Source of the DNA: Terriglobia bacterium
GTDB lineage: Bacteria; Acidobacteriota; Terriglobia; Terriglobales; Acidobacteriaceae
NCBI GenBank assembly: GCA_020073645.1
Contig: JAIQET010000001.1
Location: forward strand, 62,001-126,000
Direction: 5' to 3'
DNA: 64,000 bases
The notes under the pieces were generated by a model, which worked only from the letters and a program-made list of their open reading frames with translations, made no database searches and was not told the DNA's origin. Numbering within the stretch: position 1 is the stretch's first letter; every line of letters begins with the position of its first letter. A program made the position numbers and the translations under genes. Below are positions 41,392 to 50,976 of this stretch, in pieces.

Positions 41392-41415
41392 ATAGTGGTA
41401 TATACCACTATGTGG
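41388..41415. promoter_or_regulatory. 28-bp perfect palindrome, operator of the toxin-antitoxin operon
   Basis: CCACATAGTGGTAT followed by its exact reverse complement. Within each arm CCAC-ATA-GTGG is itself a small palindrome, so two dyads may be bound side by side by the XRE antitoxin. It spans the GTG start of the toxin gene. Confidence 0.75.
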
Positions 41416-41544
41416 GGGCCATCGTCAAGAGGCATTGTTCACCTGGGGCTAGCGGGCACACCAGGAGAGAACGGACCTACTCGAACCGGGAGAAGGAAAG
41501 GCCGTCTCCCGAGGGACCGCGAAAGCAAACTGGGAACTGCTTTC

Positions 41545-42591
41545 CTACCGCAACTCCTCCATGGCTTTCTCCAGAACTTCCCTGCCCGGACGCACTACCG
41601 AATCCGGCAAGGTTGCCAGCGGCTCATCGGTGATGTTGAGCATCTCGATGAAGTTTGGCGCCTGAGTGTTGACGTAAAACACTCCAGTCAGGACTTCGTT
41701 CTTGTCGTGCGCCTCCCCGAGCCGCTTGATCGCATTGATCTTGTCGGTGGGATCATAGTCCTCTTCCAGCTTGCGCAGGCGCAGGTGGGAGCCGTCGTGC
41801 ATGGTGACCTCAAGCGTGGCGCCCGGGTCGTACTCCACGTTGATCTCCTCGAACGCCGGCACAAAAGTAATGTCCTGCAGGGGCTCTTCGTGGTCCTTCA
41901 TGTACTTGTACGACTTGGTCGAGCCCTCGTGATCGTTGAAGGTCACACAGGGGGAAACTACGTCGAGCATCACCGTGCCGTGGTGCGCAATCGCAGCTTT
42001 CAACATGCTGTGCAACTGCTTCTTGTCACCTGAGAACGAGCGCCCTACGAACGTCGCTCCCAGGCTGATGGCCAGCGCGCAGGTGTCAATCGGTGGGAGA
42101 TCGTTGATCACCCCGGTCTTCAGCTTCGAACCCAAATCCGCCGTCGCTGAGAATTGCCCTTTGGTCAGGCCATAAACACCGTTGTCTTCGATGATGTAGA
42201 TGATGGGCAGATTACGCCGCATCAGGTGAACGAACTGGCCGATCCCGATGGATGCGGTGTCGCCGTCCCCGCTAACGCCCAGCGCGATCAGCCTGCGGTT
42301 GGCCAGGACCGCCCCGGTGGCCACCGACGGCATGCGCCCGTGCACCGCGTTGAAGCTGTGCGAGCGGCTCATGAAATACGCCGGGCTCTTGGAGGAGCAC
42401 CCGATGCCGCTGGGCTTGATCACCCGCTCGGGCGGAACGCCCATCTCGTACATGGCGTCAATGATGCGCTCGGAGATGGCATTGTGGCCGCAACCAGCGC
42501 AGAGTGTGGTCTTGCCGCCGCGGTAATCAAGCACAGTCAGGCCGATGCGGTTGGTCTTGGGTGGCGGCGTGCTGGTCGGTGTGGTCGCCAT
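41545..42591 (-). CDS. korB: 2-oxoacid:ferredoxin oxidoreductase, beta subunit
   Basis: A 348-residue thiamine-diphosphate subunit. TLCAGCGHNAISERI holds cluster-binding cysteines, and the cofactor site is GVSGDGDTASIGIGQFVHLMRRN. With the alpha subunit upstream it decarboxylates 2-oxoglutarate (or a related 2-oxoacid) with CoA and passes electrons to ferredoxin. The gene follows korA directly, with one base between stop and start. The exact substrate is inferred from the 2-oxoglutarate-type family resemblance. Confidence 0.88.
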   Translation of the reverse strand: MATTPTSTPPPKTNRIGLTVLDYRGGKTTLCAGCGHNAISERIIDAMYEMGVPPERVIKPSGIGCSSKSPAYFMSRSHSFNAVHGRMPSVATGAVLANRRLIALGVSGDGDTASIGIGQFVHLMRRNLPIIYIIEDNGVYGLTKGQFSATADLGSKLKTGVINDLPPIDTCALAISLGATFVGRSFSGDKKQLHSMLKAAIAHHGTVMLDVVSPCVTFNDHEGSTKSYKYMKDHEEPLQDITFVPAFEEINVEYDPGATLEVTMHDGSHLRLRKLEEDYDPTDKINAIKRLGEAHDKNEVLTGVFYVNTQAPNFIEMLNITDEPLATLPDSVVRPGREVLEKAMEELR

Positions 42592-42592
42592 C

Positions 42593-44431
42593 TTACTTCC
42601 CCTCCATGCTTATGAGTTCGTCGGTCACCGAGCGGGCGTCGAGCGGGAGCCCGTGGATATGCGCGATGCTGCGCAGCCGCATCACCAGTTCCGGCCTCAC
42701 GTCCAGCTTGAGCAGGCTCTGCATCTGCGCGTCGCGGTTCTGCTCCACCACGTAAACCCGGTCGTGCTGTTCGATGAATTCGTGCACTTCGCGGGTGAAG
42801 GGGTAGGCCCGGATACGCAGATAATCAGCCTCGATGTTGTACTCCTTGCGCAATTGGTCGCGGGATTCCAGGATCGCCCAATGCGATGTGCCGTAAGCGA
42901 TGATCCCCACCTTGGTCTTGCCGTTACTCATCAACTCCGGCCGGGGCACGAACGAACGCGCCGTCTCGAACTTGCGGTTGATGCGCTCCATGTTGTGTTC
43001 GAAATCGTCGGGCCGCTCGCTGTATTGCGACTTCTCATTGTGTCCGGTGCCGCGGGTGAAGTACGCCGCCGCCGGATGGTCGGTGCCCGGCAGCGTACGG
43101 TAACCCACGCCATCGCCGTCCACGTCTTTGTAGCGGGCAAACCCGCCCATCCGCTCCAGATCTTCCTTGCTCAGCACCTTGCCGCGTTTGATCGGCTCCG
43201 TCGGATACTCGAACGGGTCCGACATCCAGTTGTTCATGCCCAGATCCAGGTCCGCCATGACAAAGACGAGCGTCTGGAATTGCTCCGCCAGGTTAAAGGC
43301 ATCCTGTGCCATGCTGAAGCACTCGGCCACGGAATTCGGAATCAGCAGGATGTGCTTGGTGTCGCCGTGCGACAGGAATGCGGTCGAGAGAATATCCCCC
43401 TGCGAGGTGCGGGTGGGCAGCCCGGTCGAAGGTCCTACGCGCTGGATGTCCCAGATCACTCCGGGAACTTCGGCGTAATAAGCCAGACCGGCGAACTCCG
43501 ACATCAGCGAGATGCCGGGACCGGCGGTAGCCGTCATGCTGCGCGCACCAGCCCAGCCGGCGCCAACGACCATGCCGATCGCCGCCAGTTCATCTTCTGC
43601 TTGCACGACGGCAAAGGTCGCTTTGCCGTCCGGGCCGATGCGGTGCTCCTTCAGGTAGTCAATCAAGGTCTCGACCAGCGACGACGAGGGCGTAATCGGA
43701 TACCACGTCACTACCGTCACGCCGGCGAACATGCAGCCCAGGGCCGCAGCCGAGTTGCCGTCGATGATGATCTTGCCCCGGGTCTTGTCCATGCGCTGGA
43801 TGAGATATGGATCCTGCTTGGTCAGGCTGGCCGCGGCGTAATCGAAGCCGGCCTGCACCGCTGCCATGTTGAGATTGGCCGCTTTCACCTTCTTGGCAAA
43901 CTGTCTGCGGATGGCCTTCTCCACTTCCGCCATGTCAATTTCCAGCAGCCGGGCCACTACTCCCACGTAAATCATGTTGCGCACCAGCTTGCGCAGCTTG
44001 GCTTCGGGACAGACCGGGGCCACCAGTTTGTCGTACGGAACGGAATAGAAAATGAGATCGTTACGCAGCTTGCTGAGGTTCAGCGGCTCGTCGTAGAGCA
44101 CGGCGGCGCCCGGGTCCAGCGACATGACATCTTCCTGCGCGGTCTCCGGATTCATCGCAACCAGGAAGTCAATTTCCTTCTTGCGTGCGATGTACCCATC
44201 CTTGTTGGCGCGAATGGTGTACCAGGTCGGCAGGCCTGCAATGTTGGAGGGGAACAGGTTCTTGCCCGAAACCGGCACCCCCATCTGAAAGATGCTGCGT
44301 AAAAGTACGGTATTGGAACTCTGCGAGCCGCTGCCGTTCACCGTCGCCACCTGCAGACTCATATTATTGACGACGCGCTTGGGCTGCACCCCTCCCGTAG
44401 CTTGGTGGGGCGCTACATCGGTTGTGGCCAT
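42593..44431 (-). CDS. korA: 2-oxoacid:ferredoxin oxidoreductase, fused gamma-alpha subunit
   Basis: A 612-residue fusion. Residues about 25-210 are the gamma domain (VNGSGSQSSNTVLLRSIFQMGVPVSG), and from about 225 the alpha domain starts with GNSAAALGCMFAGVTVVTWYPITPSSSLVETL, the catalytic YPITPSS motif, and QAEDELAAIGMVVGAGWAGARSMT. This gamma-alpha arrangement is that of KorA/PorA of many aerobic bacteria. AAGGAAGGAAGAGGG precedes the ATG. Confidence 0.9.
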   Translation of the reverse strand: MATTDVAPHQATGGVQPKRVVNNMSLQVATVNGSGSQSSNTVLLRSIFQMGVPVSGKNLFPSNIAGLPTWYTIRANKDGYIARKKEIDFLVAMNPETAQEDVMSLDPGAAVLYDEPLNLSKLRNDLIFYSVPYDKLVAPVCPEAKLRKLVRNMIYVGVVARLLEIDMAEVEKAIRRQFAKKVKAANLNMAAVQAGFDYAAASLTKQDPYLIQRMDKTRGKIIIDGNSAAALGCMFAGVTVVTWYPITPSSSLVETLIDYLKEHRIGPDGKATFAVVQAEDELAAIGMVVGAGWAGARSMTATAGPGISLMSEFAGLAYYAEVPGVIWDIQRVGPSTGLPTRTSQGDILSTAFLSHGDTKHILLIPNSVAECFSMAQDAFNLAEQFQTLVFVMADLDLGMNNWMSDPFEYPTEPIKRGKVLSKEDLERMGGFARYKDVDGDGVGYRTLPGTDHPAAAYFTRGTGHNEKSQYSERPDDFEHNMERINRKFETARSFVPRPELMSNGKTKVGIIAYGTSHWAILESRDQLRKEYNIEADYLRIRAYPFTREVHEFIEQHDRVYVVEQNRDAQMQSLLKLDVRPELVMRLRSIAHIHGLPLDARSVTDELISMEGK

Positions 44432-44503
44432 CCCTCTTCCTTCCTTTGATAGAGGCGGGTCCCGGCCCGCCGGATGCTGTGGAGTGGTCGTGCGAAACTC
44501 TTT

Positions 44504-44532
44504 ATTATACGGCAGGGAAAGTGGTTGCGAAC
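44504..44532 (-). promoter_or_regulatory. Possible korAB promoter
   Basis: On the minus strand a consensus TATAAT (44509-44504) lies 73 bases before korA, with a weak TTCGCA 16 bases further upstream. The -10 is clear, the -35 poor. Confidence 0.35.
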
Positions 44533-44574
44533 AGGCGCGTTCCGCCCTTCCCGCCGGGGAACCAGCCTGGCTAA

Positions 44575-45531
44575 CTAGGGTTCGACGCGCAGGAACTGCG
44601 CCATGTGACGGAACTTGTTATATCGTGAGGCGACCAATTCGCTGGCCGGGAGCTTACGCAGTTCGGCAAAGTGCTTGCTCAGGGCTGCGTCCAGCAAGGC
44701 CGCAGCCGCTTCGTGGTCCACGTGGGCGCCGCCCTCGGGCTCGGGCACGATGTCGTCAATGCAGCCCAGTTCGCTGAGGTCGGTGGCGGTGATGCGCAGC
44801 GCCTGGGCTGCCAGTTCCTTCTTGGTGGCGTCGCGCCACATGATGGAAGCGCAGCCCTCGGGCGAGATCACCGAGTAGATCGCATTTTCCATCATCAGCA
44901 CGCGGTCAGCGACCGCGATGGCCAGCGCGCCTCCGCTGCCCCCTTCGCCGGTGATGGCCGTAATAATAGGAACTCGCAGCCGCGCCATTTCCCGCAGGTT
45001 GCGCGCGATGGCCTCCGCCTGGCCCCGTTCCTCCGCTCCCACCCCGGGGTTGGCTCCAGTCACGTCCACGAAGGTAAAGATGGGCCGAGAAAACTTCTCT
45101 GCGATCTTCATCACGCGCAACGCTTTGCGGTAGCCCTCGGGATTGGGCAAGCCGAAGTTGCGATAGACTTTTTGCTTCATGTCCCGCTCTTTTTGCGTGC
45201 CCAGCACCACCACTTCTTCGCCGTGAAACCGCGCTATGCCGCACACCATGGCGGGATCATCCCCGAAGCTGCGGTCTCCGTGAACCTCGCTCCAATCGGT
45301 GAAAATGCGCTCGACATAATCGAGTGTGTGGGGACGCTGCGGGTGGCGCGCCAGCTCGGTCTTCTCCCAGGCCCCGAGGTGGGCGGACACCTGTTGGCGC
45401 AAAGCATGAACGCGAGCATGCAGATCCTCGATCTGGTGGCGGGTACCTTCGTCGGGGGTCACCGCTTCCAGCCTGGCGATCTGTTGCTCGATTCTCTCCA
45501 GCTCCTGCTGCGCCCTCAGTCCAGATTCCAT
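44575..45531 (-). CDS. accA: Acetyl-CoA carboxylase carboxyltransferase subunit alpha
   Basis: A 318-residue AccA when started at ATG 45531 (MESGLRAQQELERIEQQ), the usual length; the open frame reaches 45687, but those 52 residues are not AccA-like. Motifs include HPQRPHTLDYVERIFTDW, GDDPAMVCGIARF, GANPGVGAEERGQAEAIA and GEGGSGGALAIAVADRV, the carboxyltransferase crotonase-fold site. It transfers carboxyl from biotin to acetyl-CoA in fatty-acid synthesis. It directly follows dnaE on the same strand. Confidence 0.93.
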   Translation of the reverse strand: MESGLRAQQELERIEQQIARLEAVTPDEGTRHQIEDLHARVHALRQQVSAHLGAWEKTELARHPQRPHTLDYVERIFTDWSEVHGDRSFGDDPAMVCGIARFHGEEVVVLGTQKERDMKQKVYRNFGLPNPEGYRKALRVMKIAEKFSRPIFTFVDVTGANPGVGAEERGQAEAIARNLREMARLRVPIITAITGEGGSGGALAIAVADRVLMMENAIYSVISPEGCASIMWRDATKKELAAQALRITATDLSELGCIDDIVPEPEGGAHVDHEAAAALLDAALSKHFAELRKLPASELVASRYNKFRHMAQFLRVEP

Positions 45532-45690
45532 CGTGCTGTTGTCACCGTTCCGGGCGGACCATCGGGTTTCGACCATAGACAGGAGGAACTCAGCGCTCGC
45601 CACCACCAGCTTGGCATTGGCCACGGCCGGTGCGGCCGCTGCCTGCGCGCTGGAACGCCTGTGAGTGGAAGGTCTCATCCGCCGCACATT

Positions 45691-48600
45691 TCAATCAATG
45701 ATTCGCACCGCGCCGCGGCCGCAGAGCTCTTCCACGCGCGCGATGAAGTTGCGGTCCGGGTGTACATTATAGCCTTCCGCTTCCATCACCACCATGAAAT
45801 CGCCCTGGCGTTCCACGTCGAACAACACTTTAGCTTCGCCCTTGCGCTCCACAAACAGGCTGTGCAGCGCGTCCACGGTAGAGTCGGCTGCGGCTTCCAG
45901 CGGAATGCGGATGCGTAGCGAGCGCGGCAACGGGACCTTGGCGTCCTCCAGCGGAAGGATGTCGTTCACTGTCAGCTTGGGGTTGGCGCCTTCTTCCAGC
46001 CGAACTCCGCCGCGCACCAGCACCGGCACTTCCAGCTTCACCTTCTCTTGCAGCTTGCGGTAGGCGTCAGGAAAGACCAGCATGTCCACCGAGCCCGTCA
46101 TGTCTTCCAGCGTGGCTTGCGCGTAGAAGTCGCCTTTCTTGGACTTCAGGACGCGCAGGTTGGTGATGATTCCCGCCGTGGTGATGCTTTCATCTTTGCC
46201 GGTCGAAGACTTCAGAGCTGCGATCTCTTCCGTGCTCAACGCGCGCAAATCTTCCAGTTTATCTTTGTATTTTTCCAGCGGATGTCCGGTGATGAAGAAG
46301 CCGAGGATTTCTTTCTCGTGGGCCAACCTCTGGTGCTCATCCCAGTCGGGAACTTCTGGCAGCTTGTCATTGTTGTCCGAAACCTCTTGCTCCGCGAACA
46401 CTCCGAATAGTCCGTGCTGGCCGGACTCGGCGTCGCGCTGGGTTTTCTGGGCGCGCTCGATCGCCTTATCCAGGACCGCCATGAGCTGGGCCCGGCGCCC
46501 CAGCGAGTCCATGGCCCCGCTCTTGATCAGTGACTCCAGCACGCGCTTGTTGAGCAGGCGCAGGTCCACCGTCTCGCAGAATTCGAAAATCGAGCGATAG
46601 CGTGCTTGCTTCTTCCGCCCGGCCACGATGGATTCGATGGCGTTGTGGCCCACATTCTTGACCGCCGCCAGCCCGAAGCGGATGGCCGCCCCATGCGGGG
46701 TAAAGTTGGCATCGCTTACGTTGATGTCCGGGGGTTCGACGGCAATTCCCATCTCCCGGCATTCGTTGATGTACTTCACCACGTCATCGGTGTTGCCGGT
46801 CACTGAAGTCAGCAGCGCCGCCATGAACTCCACCGGATAGTGCGTCTTGAGATAAGCCGTGTGATAGGCCAGCAGCGCGTAGGCAGCCGAGTGGGATTTG
46901 TTGAAGCCGTATCCCGCGAACTGAGCCATCAGGTCGAAGATCTTTTCGATTTTCCTCGGAGGGTATCCCCGCTGGTTTGCGCCCGTCACAAAGCGTTCGC
47001 GTTGTGCCGCCATTTCGTCAGGTTTCTTTTTCCCCATCGCCCGCCGCAATAGATCGGCATCGCCGAGGGAGTAGCCGGCCAGCCGGTTGGCAATTTGCAT
47101 CACCTGTTCCTGGTAGACGATGACCCCCATCGTCTCCTGCAGGATCTCCTGCAATTCGGGCAACTCGTACTCGATTCTCTTGCGCCCGTGTTTGCGATCA
47201 ATGAAGTCGTCGATCATGCCGCCTTGGATCGGCCCCGGACGGTACAGCGCATTCAAGGCCGTCAGGTCTTCAATGGAGTTGGGCTGGTAGCGGCGCAACA
47301 CATCGCGCATGCCGTGGGATTCAAACTGGAACACTCCCGACGTGAGCCCGCGATGGAAGACCTTTTCGTAAGTCTCGTGGTCCTCGAGCGGGATTCCCTC
47401 CAGGGTGATGCGCTCGCCACGGGTCTGCGCGATCAGCTTCAAAGTGTCATCGAGAATGGTCAGCGTCGTCAGGCCAAGGAAGTCCATCTTCAACAGGCCC
47501 ATCTTCTCGATGGCGACCATGTCGAAAGCGGTGACGATTTCGTCGTTCTTGGTCTTGTGGAGCGGCACCAGCTCGATCAGCGGCCGCGGGGAGATCACCA
47601 CTCCGGCCGCATGCACGCCGGCGTTGCGCACCAACCCTTCGAGCTTGCGCGCGGTGTCCAGCAGCTGGCGCACCTGCGCGTCGCTCTCGTAGGCCTGCTG
47701 CAGCGCGGGAGAATCCTTGATCGCCTGTTCCAGCTTGATGTTGAGCGTGGTGGGCACCATCTTGGCGATGCGGTCCACGTCGCTGTAGGGAATATCCATG
47801 GCGCGGCCCACGTCCTTGATCGCCGCCTTGGCGGCCATGGTGCCGAAAGTGATGATCTGCGCCACGTTTTCCCGGCCGTACTTGTGGGTGACGTAGTCAA
47901 TCACCTCGCCGCGCCGGTTCATGCAGAAATCAATGTCAATGTCGGGCAAGGAGACGCGCTCGGGATTCAGGAAGCGCTCGAAGATCAGCTCGTGCTGCAA
48001 CGGGTCGAGGTCGGTAATTCCCAGCGAGTAGGAGACCAGCGAGCCCGCCGCCGATCCCCGCCCCGGACCAACCGGGATGTCGTGCTCCCTGGCGTAGCGG
48101 ATGAAGTCCCAGACAATCAGAAAATACCCGGAAAACTTCATTTGCTGAATGATGGCCAGTTCCCGCGCCAGGCGCTGTTCATATTCCGCGATGCTGTGCT
48201 TCAGCCTGTTCTGCGCTTCCAGCGTCTGTAAGACTTCCTTCCGCCGCGCGAATCCCTCGCGGGTGACGTGCTCGAAATAGCTGTCGAGGGTGTAGCCGGC
48301 GGGCACGTCAAAATGCGGGAACGGGTTGCTGACCTTCTCCAGGCGCATGTTGCAGCGTTCGGCGATGTCCAGGGTACGCGCCAGGACTTCAGGCGAATCC
48401 TTGAAGACGCGGTACATCTCGTCATGGCTCTTGACGTAGAAGTCCGTGCCCTGGAACTTCATACGGTTGGCGTCCTGGATGGACTTGCCGGTCTGAATGC
48501 ACACCATCACATCCTGGGCGTGGGCGTCGTCTTCGCAGAGATAGTGGCTGTCGTTGGTAGCGACCAGCGGCAGGCCGAGATCTTTTTCCAGCCGGAACAG

Positions 48601-49173
48601 CGCCGGATGGATGCGGTGCTCCATCTCCAGTCCCTGGTCCTGAATCTCGAGATAGAAGTTCTCTTTGCCAAAAATGTCACGGTAAGTCGCAGCCGCCTCG
48701 CGCGCCGCCTCGTACTTGTCATCCGTCAGGCGCTCGGCCACTTCCCCTTTCAAGCAGCCGGACAGCCCAATCAATCCCTTTGCATGCTCGGCCAGAAATC
48801 TCTTGCTGACCCGCGGCTTGTAGTAGAAGCCGTGCAGAGAAGCCTCGGAGGTGATCTTCGCCAGGTTGCGATAGCCTTCTTCGTTCTCCGCCAGCACCAG
48901 CAGGTGGTTGTAGGTGTCTCCCTCGGGCGGAGTACGCTCGATGTTGTGGTCTTCCTTCTTGCAGATGTACAACTCGCAACCAACGATGGGCTTCACGCCC
49001 ACCTTGTGGGCCGCGTTCACGAAGTGCACCGCGCCAAAAATATTGCCGTGGTCGGTCATGGCGACGGCGGGCATGCCCAGCTCTTTGACGCGCTGGACAA
49101 GCTTTTCCACGTCGCAGGCGCCATCCAGCATGGAGTAGTCGGTGTGCAGGTGCAGGTGGACGAATTGGGACAT
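45691..49173 (-). CDS. dnaE: DNA polymerase III alpha subunit DnaE
   Basis: A 1160-residue replicative polymerase of the DnaE1 class. The PHP domain begins FVHLHLHTDYSMLDGA; the catalytic aspartates are in PDIDIDFCMNRRGEVIDY; the fingers hold YGFNKSHSAAYALLAYHTAYLKTHYP. A helix-hairpin-helix region follows, then an OB fold (TTAGIITNLRVLKSKKGDFYAQATLEDMTG) and the tau-binding tail. The length is normal. The gene is probably co-transcribed with accA, a pairing seen in many bacteria. Confidence 0.97.
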   Translation of the reverse strand: MSQFVHLHLHTDYSMLDGACDVEKLVQRVKELGMPAVAMTDHGNIFGAVHFVNAAHKVGVKPIVGCELYICKKEDHNIERTPPEGDTYNHLLVLAENEEGYRNLAKITSEASLHGFYYKPRVSKRFLAEHAKGLIGLSGCLKGEVAERLTDDKYEAAREAAATYRDIFGKENFYLEIQDQGLEMEHRIHPALFRLEKDLGLPLVATNDSHYLCEDDAHAQDVMVCIQTGKSIQDANRMKFQGTDFYVKSHDEMYRVFKDSPEVLARTLDIAERCNMRLEKVSNPFPHFDVPAGYTLDSYFEHVTREGFARRKEVLQTLEAQNRLKHSIAEYEQRLARELAIIQQMKFSGYFLIVWDFIRYAREHDIPVGPGRGSAAGSLVSYSLGITDLDPLQHELIFERFLNPERVSLPDIDIDFCMNRRGEVIDYVTHKYGRENVAQIITFGTMAAKAAIKDVGRAMDIPYSDVDRIAKMVPTTLNIKLEQAIKDSPALQQAYESDAQVRQLLDTARKLEGLVRNAGVHAAGVVISPRPLIELVPLHKTKNDEIVTAFDMVAIEKMGLLKMDFLGLTTLTILDDTLKLIAQTRGERITLEGIPLEDHETYEKVFHRGLTSGVFQFESHGMRDVLRRYQPNSIEDLTALNALYRPGPIQGGMIDDFIDRKHGRKRIEYELPELQEILQETMGVIVYQEQVMQIANRLAGYSLGDADLLRRAMGKKKPDEMAAQRERFVTGANQRGYPPRKIEKIFDLMAQFAGYGFNKSHSAAYALLAYHTAYLKTHYPVEFMAALLTSVTGNTDDVVKYINECREMGIAVEPPDINVSDANFTPHGAAIRFGLAAVKNVGHNAIESIVAGRKKQARYRSIFEFCETVDLRLLNKRVLESLIKSGAMDSLGRRAQLMAVLDKAIERAQKTQRDAESGQHGLFGVFAEQEVSDNNDKLPEVPDWDEHQRLAHEKEILGFFITGHPLEKYKDKLEDLRALSTEEIAALKSSTGKDESITTAGIITNLRVLKSKKGDFYAQATLEDMTGSVDMLVFPDAYRKLQEKVKLEVPVLVRGGVRLEEGANPKLTVNDILPLEDAKVPLPRSLRIRIPLEAAADSTVDALHSLFVERKGEAKVLFDVERQGDFMVVMEAEGYNVHPDRNFIARVEELCGRGAVRIID

Positions 49174-49257
49174 TGGGCTCTTTGGTAATTTTACGTTGGC
49201 GACATTGTAATGGGGAACGGTGGCGGCGAAGGCGGAGAATTATCCACAGCCGCCAGC

Positions 49258-49707
49258 TCACTTGTGAATCAAGGTGGTGTGGCTGGCGACGCACTGCCAC
49301 TGCTCATTCTGGAAGATCCAGGTGTCCGTGAACCGCCCGTGGTGATCGATCGGTTTGCCCTTGTAGGTTCCCTTGGTATGGTAAGTGCCGCTGACCACTG
49401 CGGCATTGGGATAGACATCCACCTTCACGTCCTCATTGGCGATCAGGCTGGCCCGAAAGTCCGGATCCTTAATGTCGGCTAAGAATCTGGCCTTGTTCAT
49501 CACCGTACCGTCGGTGTCGGTGTAGACGAACCGGTCGCCGACCAGGGTGTCGAGGGCCTTGGCGTCGTGGTGCAATTGCGCCTGGTTCCACGCATTCTCC
49601 AGGGCAATTAGCTTGCTCTCCTGGGCGGCGGAACCACTCGCCTGGTTTTGGGCGCAGGCCACGGCCACAAACACGGGGAAAAGCAGCAGGCAGAACGAGG
49701 CCTTCAC
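49258..49707 (-). CDS. Exported NTF2-like (DUF4440-type) protein
   Basis: A 149-residue protein with a signal peptide (ASFCLLLFPVFVAVACAQ). The mature part has the cone-shaped NTF2 fold pattern: LIALENAWNQAQLHHDAKALDTLVGDRFVYTD, then GTVMNKARFLADI and VVSGTYHTKGTYKGKPIDHHGRFTDTWIFQNEQWQCVASHTT. Members of this group are small exported or cytoplasmic proteins that bind unknown small ligands. No catalytic assignment can be made. Confidence 0.8.
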   Translation of the reverse strand: MKASFCLLLFPVFVAVACAQNQASGSAAQESKLIALENAWNQAQLHHDAKALDTLVGDRFVYTDTDGTVMNKARFLADIKDPDFRASLIANEDVKVDVYPNAAVVSGTYHTKGTYKGKPIDHHGRFTDTWIFQNEQWQCVASHTTLIHK

Positions 49708-49816
49708 GATCCTCCTCCGTCGCGTAAATACAAGGCAATTGTCGCAACGACCGGCCGTCGGGCGTGGCCGTGGTGCAGGCAGACTATCTCTCCTGACCTG
49801 GATCAGACCGGAGAAA

Positions 49817-50173
49817 TTATTTCACGGCGTCGTCGGTCTTCTCGGCAGCCTTTTTCGTGGCGTGCCCCACACTCTTCACGCCTTTCTTGATGCCGTGGCC
49901 AGTCTTCTTCGCGGCCTGCTCCGTAGCATCTGCAGTCTTATCGGCGGCTTTCTCTGTGCCCTTGGCAGTCTTGTCAGCTGCCTTCTCGGTACCCTTGGCG
50001 GTCTTGTCGGCTGCCTTCGCCGTGCCGTGGGAGGTTTTCTTGGCAGCTTTCTCGGTTGTCTTGGCCGTGTCTTTCGCGGCCTTGTCGACGTCCGTCGCGA
50101 CGCCCTGCGCATACAGCAACGAAACTGAGGTCAGTAACACGGCTGCCAGAATGGTTGCCAGTTTGGATCTCAT
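49817..50173 (-). CDS. Exported Lys/Ala-rich 11-mer repeat protein (LEA-like)
   Basis: A 118-residue protein with a signal peptide (LATILAAVLLTSVSLLYAQG). The rest is an imperfect 11-residue repeat, for example KAADKTAKGTE twice in tandem, with variants TAKTTEKAAKK and TADATEQAAKK. Eleven-residue Ala/Lys/Thr/Glu repeats that form amphipathic helices are the hallmark of group 3 LEA proteins; eukaryotic H1 tails look superficially similar. The export signal points to a periplasmic or envelope desiccation role, as inference. Confidence 0.65.
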   Translation of the reverse strand: MRSKLATILAAVLLTSVSLLYAQGVATDVDKAAKDTAKTTEKAAKKTSHGTAKAADKTAKGTEKAADKTAKGTEKAADKTADATEQAAKKTGHGIKKGVKSVGHATKKAAEKTDDAVK

Positions 50174-50249
50174 GGTGTGTTTCCTTTAGTGGATTGGGAT
50201 GGTCTGGCGAGTATGCAGCATCTCGGACGCGAAGGCAACCGACTCCCGC

Positions 50250-50936
50250 CTATTTCGGCAGCCGGAATTCCACCCCGCGTTCGTCGTTCAACTGGGCGGT
50301 TGCCGGAATATCGAGCTCGGCAACAGCAACTTTCCTTGCGCGCATCTCGTCGAAGATCCACAACGTCGGTCCCACCACCGCATAGTTTTGCACTTCCTGG
50401 ATGCGCTTGTCGCGGAAGACGAGCACGGTCGAAGTATGGGCGTCGGGCCTCGCCGCCTGCGGCTGGGAAGGAGTCGGTGGCTGCGCTGGACTCGGCGGCG
50501 CAAGGGAGCGCGTCTCCACCTGATCCCGCAAGCGTTCCACTTCGTCGCTGAGCCGGCTGACCTCGTCCGCTAATTCACGATTCTGGTCGTAATACGCCCT
50601 CGACGAGTCATAGGAGGAGGAAACGTCCCCGTAAGGCGGGTAAGAATAGGCGTAGCCCGGGTAGTAGGCGTAAGACCACCAGGGGAAATTCACAAAGAAG
50701 AACCGGCGATGATGAAAGCGGTGGGGAAAGAACGGCTGGCGAAAGCCAGTTGCGAAATGTACGCCCAATCGCGGACCCGGCGCGAAAACCGGGCGACGAC
50801 TGACCATGATCGGGCCGCGTGCGGCCATTCCGGGCCGGGCAACCCCCACCGAGGGCCGACCAGCTCGCATCTGGGCCCAGGCCGGGGTTACGGCAAAAAC
50901 CGCCACCAACGCCGCAACTGACAACCGGCGCCGCAT
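50250..50936 (-). CDS. Exported hypothetical protein with Tyr/Pro-rich and coiled-coil segments
   Basis: A 228-residue protein with a signal peptide (VAALVAVFAVTPAWAQ), an Arg/Pro/Gly-rich segment, a Phe/His/Tyr-rich stretch (FPHRFHHRRFFFVNF, YAYYPGYAYSYPPYG), a short coiled coil (ADEVSRLSDEVERLRDQVE), a Pro/Gln linker and a C-terminal beta-rich domain (STVLVFRDKRIQEVQNYAVVGPTLWIFDE). I recognise no named family; similar layouts are frequent in acidobacterial exported proteins. Confidence 0.65.
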   Translation of the reverse strand: MRRRLSVAALVAVFAVTPAWAQMRAGRPSVGVARPGMAARGPIMVSRRPVFAPGPRLGVHFATGFRQPFFPHRFHHRRFFFVNFPWWSYAYYPGYAYSYPPYGDVSSSYDSSRAYYDQNRELADEVSRLSDEVERLRDQVETRSLAPPSPAQPPTPSQPQAARPDAHTSTVLVFRDKRIQEVQNYAVVGPTLWIFDEMRARKVAVAELDIPATAQLNDERGVEFRLPK

Positions 50937-50976
50937 ACGAAGATTATACCGCCGCTTGCCTCCGACTCACATGCCT

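Noticed and set aside
42545-44302. 585-residue plus-strand ORF and similar long antisense ORFs (21325-22404, 28485-29696, 44671-45918, 47095-48231)
   Set aside because: Each lies opposite a gene with strong motifs (korA, ADH, shc, accA, dnaE) and shows only low-complexity translation.
45532-45687. 52-residue N-terminal extension of AccA
   Set aside because: Not AccA-like; starting at ATG 45531 gives the usual length of about 318 residues.
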